A stretch of 64,000 bases of DNA, from NCBI GenBank assembly GCA_010015745.1, contig ML978239.1:62001-126000 (forward strand), written 5' to 3'. A program made the translations under genes and the position numbers. The stretch's first letter is position 1. Each line of letters opens with the position of its first letter. The notes under the pieces were generated by a model. The model was not told the origin of the DNA and searched no databases. It saw only the letters and a program-made list of their open reading frames with translations. Origin of the DNA: Setomelanomma holmii (lineage: Eukaryota; Ascomycota; Dothideomycetes; Pleosporales; Phaeosphaeriaceae). Of this stretch, positions 1 to 11,524 are shown piece by piece.

Positions 1-684
1 TTCAACAACCCCGTGTCCAGCATCTCCAACACCCCATCCGGTGTGCAAGTCACTAGTCAAACAGGCCAAACCTTCACTGCACTGAGATGTATATGTACCA
101 TCCCCCTCAACGTGCTATCCACAATCTCCTTCTCGCCGCCATTATCAGCCGGGAAACAGAGCGCGATTAGCACCGAGCACGTCAACCAAACGGTCAAAAT
201 CCACGCTGAAATCAGCAATCCACATCTGCGCAGCTGGACGGGGATAACATACCCTTACAACGAGTTGCACTACGCGATAGGCGACGGCACGACGCCGGCT
301 AGGAACACGCACATCGTTGCTTTTGGCGGGATGAATAAGCACATGCATCCCGAGCAAGATATCAACAAGACGCGTAATGCTGTTTCGGCCCTGTTCACGC
401 CCAGGCACTACGCCAACGCCACGCCCGATATCAAGCGTCTCGTATTCCACAATTGGTCCAAGGACGAATTCGCAAAGGGCGCGTGGTTTTTTGCGCCGCC
501 GGGCCTGTTGAGTGCACACCTTGATGACATGCGTGCTAGACACGGGAATGTGCTGTTTGTGAATTCAGACCGGGCGTTGGGATGGAGGAGTTTCAACGAT
601 GGGGCGATTGAGGAGGGGAGTAGAGTGGGGAGGGAGGTTAGGGGGGAGGTTGTGGGGTTAAGGGAGGGAAGGGCAAGTCTGTGA
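1..684 (+). CDS. Flavin-containing amine oxidase, C-terminal part (5' truncated by window edge)
   Basis: The frame is open from base 1 and ends in TGA, so this is the last 227 residues or so of a larger gene; no ATG near the window edge should be taken as the start. The protein resembles the substrate and C-terminal FAD-binding half of monoamine-oxidase-type enzymes, which oxidatively deaminate amines using FAD. Visible landmarks are the segment ICTIPLNVL, followed by FSPPLS and the HVN region, a GDGTTPA segment, and near the end HGNVLFVNSDRALGWRSF then DGAIEEG, which matches the family's C-terminal FAD-contacting G-W-x-x-F-I/N-D-G-A-I-E pattern. The last 25 residues are encoded by an extremely G-rich stretch. 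Substrate specificity cannot be judged. The downstream neighbour is convergent. Confidence 0.85.
   Translation, partial: FNNPVSSISNTPSGVQVTSQTGQTFTALRCICTIPLNVLSTISFSPPLSAGKQSAISTEHVNQTVKIHAEISNPHLRSWTGITYPYNELHYAIGDGTTPARNTHIVAFGGMNKHMHPEQDINKTRNAVSALFTPRHYANATPDIKRLVFHNWSKDEFAKGAWFFAPPGLLSAHLDDMRARHGNVLFVNSDRALGWRSFNDGAIEEGSRVGREVRGEVVGLREGRASL
601..673 (+). other. G-run cluster over the amine oxidase stop region
   Basis: At least six runs of three or more G are packed into about 73 bases overlapping the last codons and the stop. On the coding strand this could form a G-quadruplex in DNA or mRNA. It is also simply Gly/Glu/Arg/Val coding sequence, so structure is inference. Confidence 0.4.
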
Positions 685-1241
685 TTGAAATTTAGCTTGC
701 GAGAATTCCTTTGGGCTGTGTACAAGACATGTATGCACCTTGTGGATATCGTTTGAAATATGAAGGAAAGGAGAATACCTTCAAGCTCCGGATTAGTGCA
801 TATCGACTCCCTTGGAGCTTTCTTTCATGTCACATCAACCTCATCCATTCTGTTACATGTGGTCAAATTGCACAACAGGCGTCACCAACCTTTTCCCAAA
901 TCTGTGCCGTCCAGCTTCTCTGAAATTCTTGGTAGGCGTGACTACCCCACACATTTGATAAAAGGATACATAGCCATATGTGGATTTGTCATCCACTTCA
1001 CGACTTTAAGAGTAACCGCATCTATGCTCCGGTATCACGCGTCGGACCCTCATACCGCCTAGAGGAAAGTCCACTAACCTCATTTCAACAGCAGAATCAA
1101 GGCGATGAAACGCATCCTCTCATCGGTTCGTTGCCTGCTAATCTCCCTCTCATACTCGGATGTCCAGTACGCCAATCCTGCTTCCAGCATCTGCATTCGC
1201 AGCCACATCGCCTCAGCGTCAGACTCGGTCTTGGACATGGC
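685..1241. other. Intergenic, convergent 3' ends
   Basis: This stretch lies between the amine oxidase stop and the seryl-tRNA synthetase stop. Short open frames here have no recognisable domains. It probably holds both 3' UTRs and terminators; nothing else seen. Confidence 0.5.
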
Positions 1242-2814
1242 CTATTTCGTCCGGTCCGGGATGTCCTTCGGAGGCTTCCACTCCTTGACGAATGGCAGGA
1301 AGTCAGGCTGGCCTGGGATATATTTGCGCAGGACTTCGGGGACCACAAAGCCATCAGGTGTTTGGTAGTTCTCGAGGATGCAGCAGAGAGTTCGTTCAGT
1401 TGCGCAGACTGTTTGGCATTGTTAGCATGCGAAAGAGACATTGGAAATGACGGCAAGGGAGGCGTGACTTACGTGTACCGTTGAGCGCGTGAACGTACTC
1501 CTTCCTTGTGGAAGTCTGCTTCTTGACGCCAAACCGGATCTCGAGCTCGCGCGTCTGGTAGTCTGTGCAATTTGAAATGGAGACGAGCTCCTTGTACTCT
1601 CCGCCGCCAGTGACGGGGAACCATGCCTCGAGATCGCGCTTCATGGACGCAGCGTTGTCTGTGTCTTGTCAGTTCCTGCTATGTGGTTGCCGTGAACTTT
1701 GAACTCACTCAACGCGCCCGACACAATGTTTATGACCTGGTACGGCAGTCCCAAGCTCTGGTAGAACTCTTCAGACGTCGCTAGCATGTCCTCGAATGCC
1801 TCCCATGACTTCTCTGGATGTGTGATGAGGAATTGCTCGACTTTCTCGAACTGATGTATCCTGAAGATGCCCCATGCATCCTTGCCGTGCGATCCTGCCT
1901 CTTTCCTGAAGTTGGTGGAATATCCAGCGTACTTGATCGGCAGTTCCGCGGTGCCTAACCATTCCTCCGAGTGCAGTGCTGAGATGGGTTGTTCTGAGGT
2001 AGCGATCAGGTATTTGTCTGTCTCTGGCTTGTCCTTGCTCTCGGTGACCTTGTACAGCTCCTCGTCGAAGTCTGAAAGCTGTGCAGTCTTGGCCATCTGG
2101 TCGCGGAGCATGAAGAAAGGAGGCTGGTTAGGGGTGTAGCCCTTCTTGAAAAGGAATTCGAGGCCGTAGTTGACGAGGGCGAGGTTGAGGAAGAGACCGT
2201 AGCCTGTCAAGCAGTAGCCCCTGTGTCCAACAATCTTGGTGCCGCGCTCTGGGTCGTAGCCCGCTAATCTTGTGAGCACACCGTGGTGCGGGATGCCGTC
2301 TGCCTTGAACTCTGCTTTCCGGTCTTCAGGCGCCCATGTCTTTACGACCGCATTATCGTCTTCGGTGTTCGAGACGGGGACGTCCGTGTGCACGTAGTTG
2401 CCAATGGACTTGCACTTTGCGTTGAGCTTCGCCTGTTTCTCACTGGCCTCTTCTTCCTTCTTGGCCTTTTCCTCCTTGAGCTTCTTCATTTCCTCCAAGA
2501 GCTCGGTAGCATCCTCCTTGGCCTTCTTCTTCTGCCCCACCTGCTTTTGCAGCGTGTTGATATTTGAGCCGATTTGTGTTGCAGCATATTGTGTCTTGCG
2601 GTGGTCTTCGAAGTCGGCAATCACTTCGTCTACGATCTCGACAGGTGCGTTTCGTTTCCGCTGCGACTCACGGATCTTCTCTGGGTCACCGCCTCGCTCC
2701 TTGATAAAGTCGTTACTGCCCCACTATGTTAGTTGGTGCTTGGTTTCATGATGGTGCAACGAGATTGAAAGAGCTCGGAATCCGACTTGAAGAGCATACA
2801 TACACGTCGAGCAT
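1242..2814 (-). CDS. Cytosolic seryl-tRNA synthetase
   Basis: Charges tRNA-Ser with serine in the cytosol. The spliced model is 456 residues, with exons 2804-2814, 1709-2715, 1473-1658 and 1242-1408 (minus strand) and GT-AG introns of 88, 50 and 64 bp; yeast Ses1 is of similar size. The start is an 11-nt first exon encoding MLD plus part of V, joining to NDFIKERGGDPEKI, the usual fungal N-terminus. Residues about 35-115 form the Lys/Glu-rich coiled-coil tRNA-binding arm. The class II core shows motif 2 near residue 276 (FRKEAGSHGKD, then GIFRIHQFEKVE) and motif 3 near residue 395 (GTLCATERTLCCILENYQ). The tail PDFLPFVKEWKPPKDIP is typical. The splice at VSGAL|NNAAS restores a conserved segment, which supports the model. 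Identity is very secure. Confidence 0.97.
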
Positions 2815-3751
2815 CTTGAACGGGTGTGAAGAGTGGTCAAACGAAAGAATTGGTCTTGAGCCAGGTGTCGCGGCTCATGCGACTCACAATTCGGTGGTGT
2901 CGCTTGAGTCAGGGACCAGCTGGTCCGTGTGCAATGGCGGGGCAAATGTGGCTGCTGTGGCTGTGCAAGTTTGGCAGGGATGAAAGTGCGAAGCACCCCT
3001 AGTCCACATAAATTTATGACTTCCATCTGTTTCAAGCTGCAAGGCGGTTCGAGTACGCAATTACTCGGACAGCGATTTGCGAGGGAAGCATGCCAATGAG
3101 AGCACTTCGTAGAGCCGACTGCCCGTCGTGCATGTCCTGCCCCTTCGTTGGGCATGCATCAAGGACGAGAAGAACGAAAACAATGTCGACCAGGTCAAAG
3201 CCGCGTCAACAGCGTCAAACTTCCCAAGCAAGCAAGAAGGCTGAATGCCCACGTGGGAGTGTCGAAGACTGCACGTTTCTCGTCAAAGCTTCGGAACTGC
3301 CTAATGAAGAGGTGGTCAGTGGGTGCGTCGAATGGTGTGGAGCTCAGACCGGCCCAGTTGCTCGAAGCTGATGAGGAGCCGGAAGAAGAAGTCCATGATA
3401 ACGTATATTTACCGTCTATTGAGATAAGTAAAGTCGAGGCCGTTATGCCCATCGTTGACGTTGAAAAACCCAGGACCGCCCATTACGCCGTCGCTCAAAC
3501 GCCATTACGCCTCCGTGGAGCGTTGTGGAGCCAAATGCCATCTCGAATGCAGACCCTGACCCAGCTGATCGTCTATGCCGTCTACATCCAAACGTATAAT
3601 CGTGAAACATCTCTCGCAGCTCAATGAGGCAAGCACTGGTCAGACAGACGTCTCTTCCAGCTCTTTTCCTCTTTCAACTTCTTCCGCTCAATCGCCTCGG
3701 CCCGCTTGTCGATGCTGACATCTTGCGGAGCACACATGTCAGTGAAAGGCT
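2815..3751. other. Intergenic, upstream of seryl-tRNA synthetase
   Basis: About 940 bases between the Rheb stop and the synthetase start (both genes minus strand). It should hold the synthetase promoter and Rheb 3' UTR. Open frames up to 159 codons occur on the plus strand but show no domain, repeat or convincing splice structure. Confidence 0.5.
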
Positions 3752-4629
3752 TCACATGACAGTGCACTTGCTTCCGCCAGCGGGCTCACTAGGATTTTGG
3801 CTCCTCTCCACCTCTCCGACCATGAGCTCAAACGCCTTCTGTACGTTCTCGTTGTAGCGCGCGCTGGCCTCGGTCCATGCGCACTTGAACTCTTCGGCGA
3901 GGGCTTTGCCGTCTTCGGGCGTGACTTGTCGTTGTTCGGGGCGCAGGTCGGACTTGTTGCCTACGATAACGAGAGGGACCCAGTCGACAGCCTGTACGTT
4001 GCAATGTTAGAGGCCTGCATATGCTTCTATGAGAGAACAGCAGACTCGGTATGAAAGATGGTGGCTGGATGTGCTTACAAGATGATTGAGGATCTTATCC
4101 CGGATGATGCGCGCCATCTCGAAGCTCTGCTTGCTGGCGACCGAGTAGACAATCATGTAGCCATGAATGCCAATGAAGTGCTTGGAGTTCAGGATACTGT
4201 ACTCATCCTGTTAGGTAGCATCACTGTCAGTGGGGTCCTCAGAGCAAGCCTTAGCCTGTAGATGTGAACGCTTTGGGGACTCTGCAGCGCATATTGCTGG
4301 GGCTGCACAGTTTGGGTGGGGTGTGGAGATCGCGACGCGATGCGGGGAGAAAAGAAAACCGCAAAGTACCTGCCCAGCCGTATCAATAATCTCCGTTGCG
4401 AAGTCTTGATTCTTATAGCGAATCATCTTGCTGAATGTATTCTCGATAGTCGGATAATAGCTGTCAACGAAATGCCCATCGACGAATTGCACCGTCAGAC
4501 TCGACTTGCCTATGTTTTGGTCAGTCAGGTACTTCTCACATGCTTGCAACACGCAAGCTTCGCCGTGCCGTACTCACCGACAGCTCTACTGCCAACAATG
4601 GCCATCTTTCTTTGCTTGGGCGCCGGCAT
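3752..4629 (-). CDS. rhbA: Rheb-type small GTPase
   Basis: Ras-superfamily GTPase of the Rheb subfamily, which in eukaryotes activates TORC1; in fungi it is also tied to arginine/lysine uptake. The model is 186 residues with exons 4578-4629, 4370-4509, 4079-4207 and 3752-3991. Switch and nucleotide motifs are all present: P-loop GSRAVGKS at residues 12-19 (Arg at the Ras Gly12 position is a Rheb hallmark), effector segment YPTIENTF, DTAGQ, NKSD and EASA. The protein ends in the prenylation box CTVM, so it should be farnesylated and membrane-bound. Every exon junction preserves the fold, and introns are 68, 162 and 87 bp. The start MPAPKQRKMAIVG is the first ATG; the second Met at residue 9 is a possible alternative. 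Confidence 0.95.
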
Positions 4630-5803
4630 CTTGCTGCTGGCCTTCTGGAGTGTTCTTGCGGAAGCTGTTCGGCTCGCCAGTGCTAAAGATTTGCGGTCTC
4701 AGTCCAATACTGAGACGCAGCTGCCTAGGATGCGCTTGTCTTTGCGGATTTCCCGGAAGAGCTAGCTTCGTAGAATGACGCCGTCTAGCCGCAGGTGTCA
4801 CCGAGTAAGACGAACGGACTGATACGCGTCCGAGCTCTGTCAATAGCTTCGACTCGACCAAGTGCTGAAGTCTGGCGCAAGAGCAGGTAAAGCGACGAAT
4901 CTTGCGAGAGAAAAGGTACAAAAAAAAAGTTCGAGCCGCGCACGCATACCGTCATTCCTATGCCAGGGTCGACTCCGGCTCTTAGAGTGCGTGACGTCCA
5001 GATGTGGACGTTTGGGCCACGCCCAAGGATCTGGCAGCATACATCAACTAGCAAAGTGACGAATCCTGGGCTTTCGATTTACGTGATGTCAATCAACCTA
5101 GGTCTAGCGTTCCACCAGCACATCAAAACGGTGGACAAAGACAGCCAGACAACAGGCCAGACTTTGGAACCGCGAGCAAACTAACCTTTGGCTTTCCGAA
5201 GCCCCAGTACCTACTTTACCCGAACTACGCCCACCGCCTGGCAAGGGTCGCACAATCACATGCAAATTGGATGTGCAACATACTGCAAGTTGCTGCACCT
5301 AAGGTCGATGGAAGAAATATGTAAATTGTTTGCGTCGGAACGTTTCAACGTTGCCGAAGGGACGTGTCGGCTGCGTCATAGCTACCATCATGTCGGGTCA
5401 TGTGTAGCCTGATGAATGCGAGGATGCGCAGGCATGGCAATTAGCCGCCTAGACATCACCGATCAACTACAATTTCTGTCTGTATGATAACTTATAGCTG
5501 TCTGGCTTTCTCGACATTTAGTCCGGTACTTGTGCCAGCCTGAACATGATGACCTGCATGATGCCGCGTCCATAGACGTCCATCCACCTTTACCGCTCCG
5601 AAATACGAAGTAGAAATGCAACCTAATTGCTGCATGTACGTAGTCTGGGGTATCGTGTAACAGCCAAAATGCCCAACGCCAATGACATAAGGAATGCTGC
5701 CCGATGGTATGCAAGTCGGTAATCAAGAAATCCAAATGATGTACCTCCCTACTTGCAAGAGGTACCAAGTGCGACAACATCAGCCGCTCTGGAAACAGCC
5801 TGT
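4630..5803. other. Intergenic between WAPL 3' end and Rheb start
   Basis: About 1.17 kb. Contains a run of nine A at about 4919-4927 and no credible coding region. A 134-codon minus-strand frame at 5463-5867 lies in the probable WAPL 3' UTR and overlaps the end of the WAPL CDS out of frame. Confidence 0.5.
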
Positions 5804-8800
5804 TCAAGTACCCACCTTCTCGAGCTCCTCCGCTACGAGCAATATACGAGCGGTATAGTTTCTCCATGTCTCTTGACCCTCATTGCCCTCAAACTGTTTC
5901 GCCTTTCGATTAGCGTGCTCATGGACCTGCACGAACTCTTTGATCTTATCGACCAATATAGTGAGCTGCTGTTCAGGCATTCGTGCGCGAATTTTCGTCC
6001 TTATTGCAGAGTTGAGACACAAGTTGCCCAGGAGTACGCTCAGATAGCCAACGGCCACGCTGGCTTGCGTCTCCTCCATGGAAAGTGCCTAGTCAATGTT
6101 AGTCCTGATACTCGGTAATGGTACGGGTAATAATTGACCTGAGCAGTTCGGACTGATCCATCCACGAAAGTCGTGACGACAGTCTCTAACAGGCCTTTCT
6201 CGTCGTCTGCGTTCGTTCTTGCTCGGTCACTGTGCTCAGTGAGGTTGATCATGGCGCCCAAGCTCAGTATGAGTGTGTCCAGTATCTCGGTCCGTTGAAC
6301 GTCCTCTAGACTGGTCTGCAGTAGCGTGAATCGATCTACGATCGAGCCCAAAAGGGAGTGCACGAAGGGAGCATCTGAAAACTGCAGACAGGCCTTGGGC
6401 CTATTGTTTGTAACGTTCATGCAAAGTTTGACTGCCAGTGTGTTCATGGTCGCGTCACGAACTTTGAAGATGGGCGTCATCAGATCGGCTAGTCGTCGAA
6501 GCGTGCTTGGTGGCCACGTTGTCTGCTTGGAGGCTGCAAGCGAGACCGATTCTAGAATCGAGAATGTCAGAGTGATAATGGCCTTCTCGTAGACGCTGTG
6601 TTCATCGACTTTGGAGCGTTGCGACGTTGGTAACGCGATTTCAACAAGCTTATGAACTAGATCCTGGGTGAGAAGGGGTTCATCATTCCCATATTGACGT
6701 AGCCCAACGAGCAGCATATCCAAAGCCTTCAGAGCAACCAGTCGAGGGGTGAGGGTGTCTGTAGTGAATGGAAACCAGATTGGACTTTCTAAAACTACCA
6801 CGCGGCAGGCCTTGACGGAATCCTTCGCTATATTTGAGAGGTTTGTCTTTCGCAGGTTTGAAATTTTCGTAATATCATTATCATTGTCCAATAGACTCGT
6901 TATTGTGTCCATGGCATGAGAATGAAATATCTCACCCAGTATCGCGGACGTGGGGTTGGCTCGAAGCATGAAGGCTGTAGCCACAGCCACCGCAAAGTCG
7001 AAAATAATTTCACCATTCGAGCGAAGGTTCTTGAGGAACTGTTGGTCCAAGGAGGAGTCTAGCAGATCGTGGGCGAATGTCTGATCGGCCATTTTCGTGC
7101 AAAGCTCGAGCATGGTACTTCGGCGGATGCTGTTGCTTGACTGTATGCCAATATCGCCAATCAACATCTCGTTGTCCCATTGAAACGCGTTATTCTGACC
7201 TCGTCTCTTCAATTCATGAATTGGGCGTGCCTGGCTGTCCTCGTCATCTTCTGTCTGACTGTCCTTCATCTGCGAAAAAGTGATAGGATCGTCCAGGTCC
7301 ATGGACATGAGTAAGGCATCTTCTGGGTTTGCCTCCTGGAGATAGGAACGTGACTTCGCGTATGTGAACTTCGTTCGCGCACCAAATGCAGAGGTCGCTT
7401 GCGATGTCTGAGAGTCTGCAGGTGTTTCACCATCGACCTCGACGTCAAAATCCATGGCGTCTTGAGCAAAATCAGGCAAACTTCGCGCCCCTGGACCTTT
7501 CGCCGAGGATGACTTCGCGGAGGTCTTGACAGCCGAGTGCTTCTTGAGCTCCTCTTCGCTGCCGCTACCACTCTCGCTTCCGCTAGTGTCGTCCTCAGAA
7601 CTCTCCTCTTCTGGCTTTAGTTTGGCCAACAGCTTGACTTTCCGTGACTCTGCCCCGTAAGTCAAATCAGATCTCGATCTCGAAAGAGCCCCAAGGAGTG
7701 ACGATGGCTTGCGGTCAGTCAATTGTAGCCTCGATATGCTGGGCATAGGCGTGGCGGAGGAAGAAGACGAGCCAAGCAAGCTTCCAAATAAAGCTTTTTG
7801 GCGCGGAGTAACGGATCCGGAGCCAGGGTTCGTGGTGCGCCGGACTGGTGTGGCCAAAGAGTCTGGTATGTCATACATGGTATCATCTTCCAGTGCGGTG
7901 ACTTCGGGTTGCTCGGCGATAGGTGACGGTTGTGGTGCTTGCCGTCGTGGTAGCATGCTGTGCAATGCCGCAGGTGAGGATTGGCCCTTCGCAATAGGCG
8001 CCTTTGTCACAACAGGGACAGTTCGGATGCGCGTCCGTTTTGGCTTATTGATTGGGATCAGATCGGGTTGAGCATTGGCAACTTTTGTTGTGGAGGTTAA
8101 GCGTGGTGTAGCGCAACGTGGAGAAACACTGTCCTCTTTCTTCTGATGCTTTCGACTGCGCTGAGGCAGTGAGGGACCCTTATCGTTCATATCTGCCATT
8201 TTCGGTGCCGTGAGTGATAAGGTAGACCGTTTGCGCTTGCGAACTTTCAACTGTCCAGAGTCTTCAGACTCTGTCAAGTCCCTTGCGATATGTGCTCGCG
8301 AGGGCCCGCCAACCTTTTCAGGCTCCTTGCGCACAGATATAGGACCTCGTCGAAGAGGCTTCGGGGTTGGTAGGTGTGCTTCGTCTCCAGATGATGGCAT
8401 GCCAAAAACATCGGGTTCCTGCGACGGCTTAGTAGAGACTTCTACGCGTATAGCGCTAAGCGGCAGTCCACTCGCAGTCTTTTTGCTTTTCGACTTCGAT
8501 GCTGTAGAAATAGCGAACGGCTTCGCTCGTGTGTTCTCCTTGCCCTTGCCCGTCGCTGACGTGGGTACTGCCGTCTGCCTATCTTGACGCTCTTGAGTAT
8601 GCTCTTGTATAGACTGTGGCGTCTCTCGGCGTCTTGGCCGAAACGACAATGCATCATCTGTCGTCGATTCGGACGCCGATTTCCCGGTTAGCGGAGGCAA
8701 CAGTATTTGCGATGTCTTTGCTGCCGTAGCTACGGAATGCGCTTTGTCGGATTTATGCAAAGCTTGATTGACTTTCATGGGTGGTAACGCCTGCCCTGGA

Positions 8801-9159
8801 GCTTCTTCATTTGGGGTATGGACGTTGTGATCTTCGTTCGGAACTCGGCGCTTGGTGAGGGTTCTTTTCGCAGGCTTTGACGAGGGCAGAGCGAACTCAT
8901 CGTCTGACGGCACATCAAAAACGTCCGAGCTGGTTGTATCCTCTCGTACGTTGTTGAAGTCTCCATTTGCCCCAAACGCACTTCTCTTCTTTGATAAGCT
9001 ATTCGAGCTGAGGTTATGTTTTCGCGGTCGCTCTGGAGAAGTCGCGTCGTTTTCGAGTGTCGGCAGCGGTATACGCGCAAGCTTCGACGACTTGCCATAG
9101 GTCACGACCTTCTTTCGGCCATCCGGCACAGTAAAGGCGGAGGACATGAAGGTCGCCAT
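5804..9159 (-). CDS. WAPL-like cohesin release factor
   Basis: Wings-apart-like protein; with Pds5 it opens cohesin rings and releases them from chromatin. The model is 1101 residues in two exons, 6139-9159 and 5804-6088, joined by a 50-bp intron with a weak GTCAAT donor; splicing replaces a nonsense tail by ALSMEETQASVAVGYLSVLL, which continues the helical repeat fold. Residues about 1-640 are basic/serine-rich and disordered, with proline, KRR and acidic stretches. Residues about 650-1095 form the WAPL helical domain, starting near FQWDNEMLIGDIG and including LLDSSLDQQFLKNLRSNGEI. The reading ends EELEKVGT. A GTGGGT at the final lysine could act as a donor to an intron ending just before a TAG, trimming only three residues. 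The family assignment rests on the C-terminal domain. Confidence 0.88.
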
Positions 9160-9844
9160 GTCGCTCGTGGACGTGTCGTGACCGTTGAAAAGCTTGCTTA
9201 GAGTCGCATCGTGTCCGTGGTAGAGCGGTGGCGAGGCGGTGATGTGAATGTCGTTTGACCGAAATTAGTTTGTTCACAATGAAAGTGAACACAAGGACGC
9301 GTGTTGTCGCAGTGAGCACGATTTGTTTTGGTACCACGGTGAAACGGGACTCGATGCGGGATGCCGCATAGCAAAGGGTTCAACGATGACGCCGGCTATG
9401 TGGCTTGTGAGCCAGGTCCGAAGCAGGGATCCCGCTAGTGCGCTAGCCCAGATGGGCTGGCGGTGAATTTAGGCGAACTCCTCCATTGCAGCTTCCTTCT
9501 CAGGGCACAGGTCACGAGCCTGACGGTCTAGTCCTTCGTAGCTCCACTACTCCTCTTTCTTCGTTATCAGGACGCTATATCTTTGTCCCACTTTCAGTAG
9601 GCAAAGTCTTGAAGCTCTCAGCCATCAATTAATACAATTACTAAATAAAGTACCCCTCAATCACTCATTGGCCGAGGCACTGGTTTATCAAAGTAAGTCT
9701 TGATCATTCCGTACCGTCGTCAGCAAGGTTGGGATAAGGCGTTGAGACGATAACTTGCCACTATTTTGTGAATACCAGGCGAACAAGCAGAAATTGACCT
9801 TTCGCAGAGTATCGACCAAAAACTGTACCTACACCCTTCACAAG
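9160..9844. promoter_or_regulatory. Divergent promoter region, WAPL / UPRT
   Basis: A 685-base gap between genes reading outward, so it should contain both promoters and 5' leaders. The UPRT reading frame stays open for about 90 bases upstream of its ATG but without another ATG. No defined motif could be assigned. Confidence 0.5.
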
Positions 9845-10678
9845 ATGTCCACTGAGTCTCAGCAAACTGCGCCTTCGCAGTGTGTGGGGCCAGAGTACCG
9901 CCCGTCTACTCAGAAGCCTACTGCTACCGTCTCAACACCTCTGAAACAAGAGAATGTTCACATCTTGCCCCAAACACCGCAGCTGATCGCGCTGCTAACG
10001 TAAGCTCCCTTACCAATATCTACAGTCACGACCAACATGTATTCCAGCATGATTCGCGACCACCAAACCGGTCGAGCAGACTTTATTTTCTACAGCAATC
10101 GAATCATTCGCCTGCTAGTCGAAGAGGGTCTCAATCATCTTCCCGTTGTCGAGCATGAGATCAAGACGCCCGTGGGTCGGAGCTATTCCGGCGTCAAATT
10201 CGAAGGCAAGATTTGTGGTGTCTCAATCATGCGTGCGGGAGAGAGTATGGAGCAGGGTCTCCGAGATTGCTGTAGGTCAGTGAGGATCGGCAAAATCCTG
10301 ATCCAAAGAGATGAGGAGACTAGCAAGCCCAAGCTGTACTACGACAAGCTTCCAGAGGACATCGCGGATCGGTGGGTCCTGCTTCTGGATCCTATGCTTG
10401 CTACTGGTGGCTCAGCGCTCATGGCTATTGATGTGCTCAAGTCTCGGGGCGTGCCTGAGGAGCACATTCTCTTTCTCAACCTCATCGCTAGCCCTGAGGG
10501 CGCGCAGAATCTTGCGGACGCATTTCCGAAGGTCCGAGTCGTCACTGCATTTGTCGATCAAGGACTGGATGAGAAGAAGTAAGCCACATCCTCAGATTTA
10601 ACAGCCGATACTGACAACCGATACAGCTACATTGTCCCAGGTCTTGGGGACTTCGGTGACCGCTTCTACACCATGTAG
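9845..10678 (+). CDS. Uracil phosphoribosyltransferase
   Basis: Converts uracil and PRPP to UMP (pyrimidine salvage, and the presumed entry step of the URC uracil-degradation route, where the fungal gene is called URC6/FUR1). The model is 245 residues, exons 9845-9999, 10048-10578 and 10627-10678, with two 48-bp introns. The PRPP-binding loop reads LLLDPMLATGGSA, and the last exon supplies the uracil-binding tail YIVPGLGDFGDRFYTM, which ends the protein exactly as in the family. The first 40 residues are Ser/Thr/Pro-rich and probably flexible. The first in-frame ATG was taken as the start. Elf1 is convergent downstream and URC1 lies beyond it. Confidence 0.96.
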
Positions 10679-11038
10679 TTGGCCACTCAATGCTACGACA
10701 TCGATGATGGCAAAACCACGCAGGCATAGTACAGCGTCAATCTTGGTTTTGAATTCTTCCGAGCTCAAATTAGCATGATGGGTCGGTTCCCTTCAAGCAC
10801 GGTACATAAGAATAGCATATATGCACCAGCCTCGTTTGCTATCCATTCATCTGATCTGGAGCCTGTAGCAGCTTGATCCACCTAAGTGTGAGAAAATCAG
10901 AACGCCGAACTCCTCGATAGCTGATTCCCTGGTATCACGAACGCCTTTCTGACCGCTTAGTCATGGAGCCCTGACCATATCCATACATGTTCCCATCTCG
11001 CTGACCGTCCTCGACATGGACCGTCCTGCCGCGGAGCC
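10679..11038. other. Intergenic, convergent UPRT / Elf1
   Basis: A 360-base gap between two stops; 3' UTRs only, nothing else seen. Confidence 0.5.
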
Positions 11039-11524
11039 CTACTCCGCATATTCGCCCTCAGCATCCAAATCATCCTGCTCGATGAAGCCATCGTCATCCT
11101 CAGTTCGTGTGCTCGGCATGCCGCCCATGCGGTTTGCAGACCGTCCTGTCGTAGCCTTGCCCGCCGCAGCCTCCTTCGCAACCGCGTCGCAAGCGTCGAT
11201 CCAGTCAGCGTACACGTCGACGGGCGCAGAGAGGTAGTTGATGTTGGTCTGGAAGGTCTGACCGCAGACCTTGCATTGTAGATTGCCGACGCCGGATTTC
11301 TTCTCGATGGAGACGGAGACTGACTTCTCGTGGTTGCAGAACAGGCATTGGAAGACGGTTGGTAGCTTCTCCTTCTGTATGGTGAATTAGCGCACATTGC
11401 AGGTACAAATACGAATCGAGTGCTATACCTTCTTGGGACCCTGAGGCTTGCTAGAAGACTTGCGCTTGCCCTGCGAAGTTGTTAGTAACGCGCATGCGAC
11501 CATAGACAGATCCGAACATACCAT
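11039..11524 (-). CDS. elf1: Transcription elongation factor Elf1 homologue
   Basis: Small zinc protein that associates with RNA polymerase II during elongation through chromatin. The model is 126 residues: first exon 11522-11524 is the ATG alone, followed by exons 11429-11470 and 11039-11374. The N-terminus reads MGKRKSSSKPQGPKKKEK, as in the family; the ATG|GTATGT junction is a perfect donor. The zinc ribbon is CLFCNHE with CKVCGQTF about 20 residues later, followed by the conserved NYLSAPVDVYADWIDACD. The tail is acidic (EDDDGFIEQDDLDAEGEYAE). It is divergent from URC1 and convergent with UPRT. Confidence 0.95.

Noticed and set aside
3148..3627. 159-codon plus-strand frame between seryl-tRNA synthetase and Rheb
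   Set aside because: No recognisable family or splice sites; low complexity in part; likely chance frame in a promoter region.
5463..5867. 134-codon minus-strand frame after WAPL
   Set aside because: Overlaps the last WAPL codons in another phase and continues into the 3' UTR; no ATG-initiated conserved sequence.
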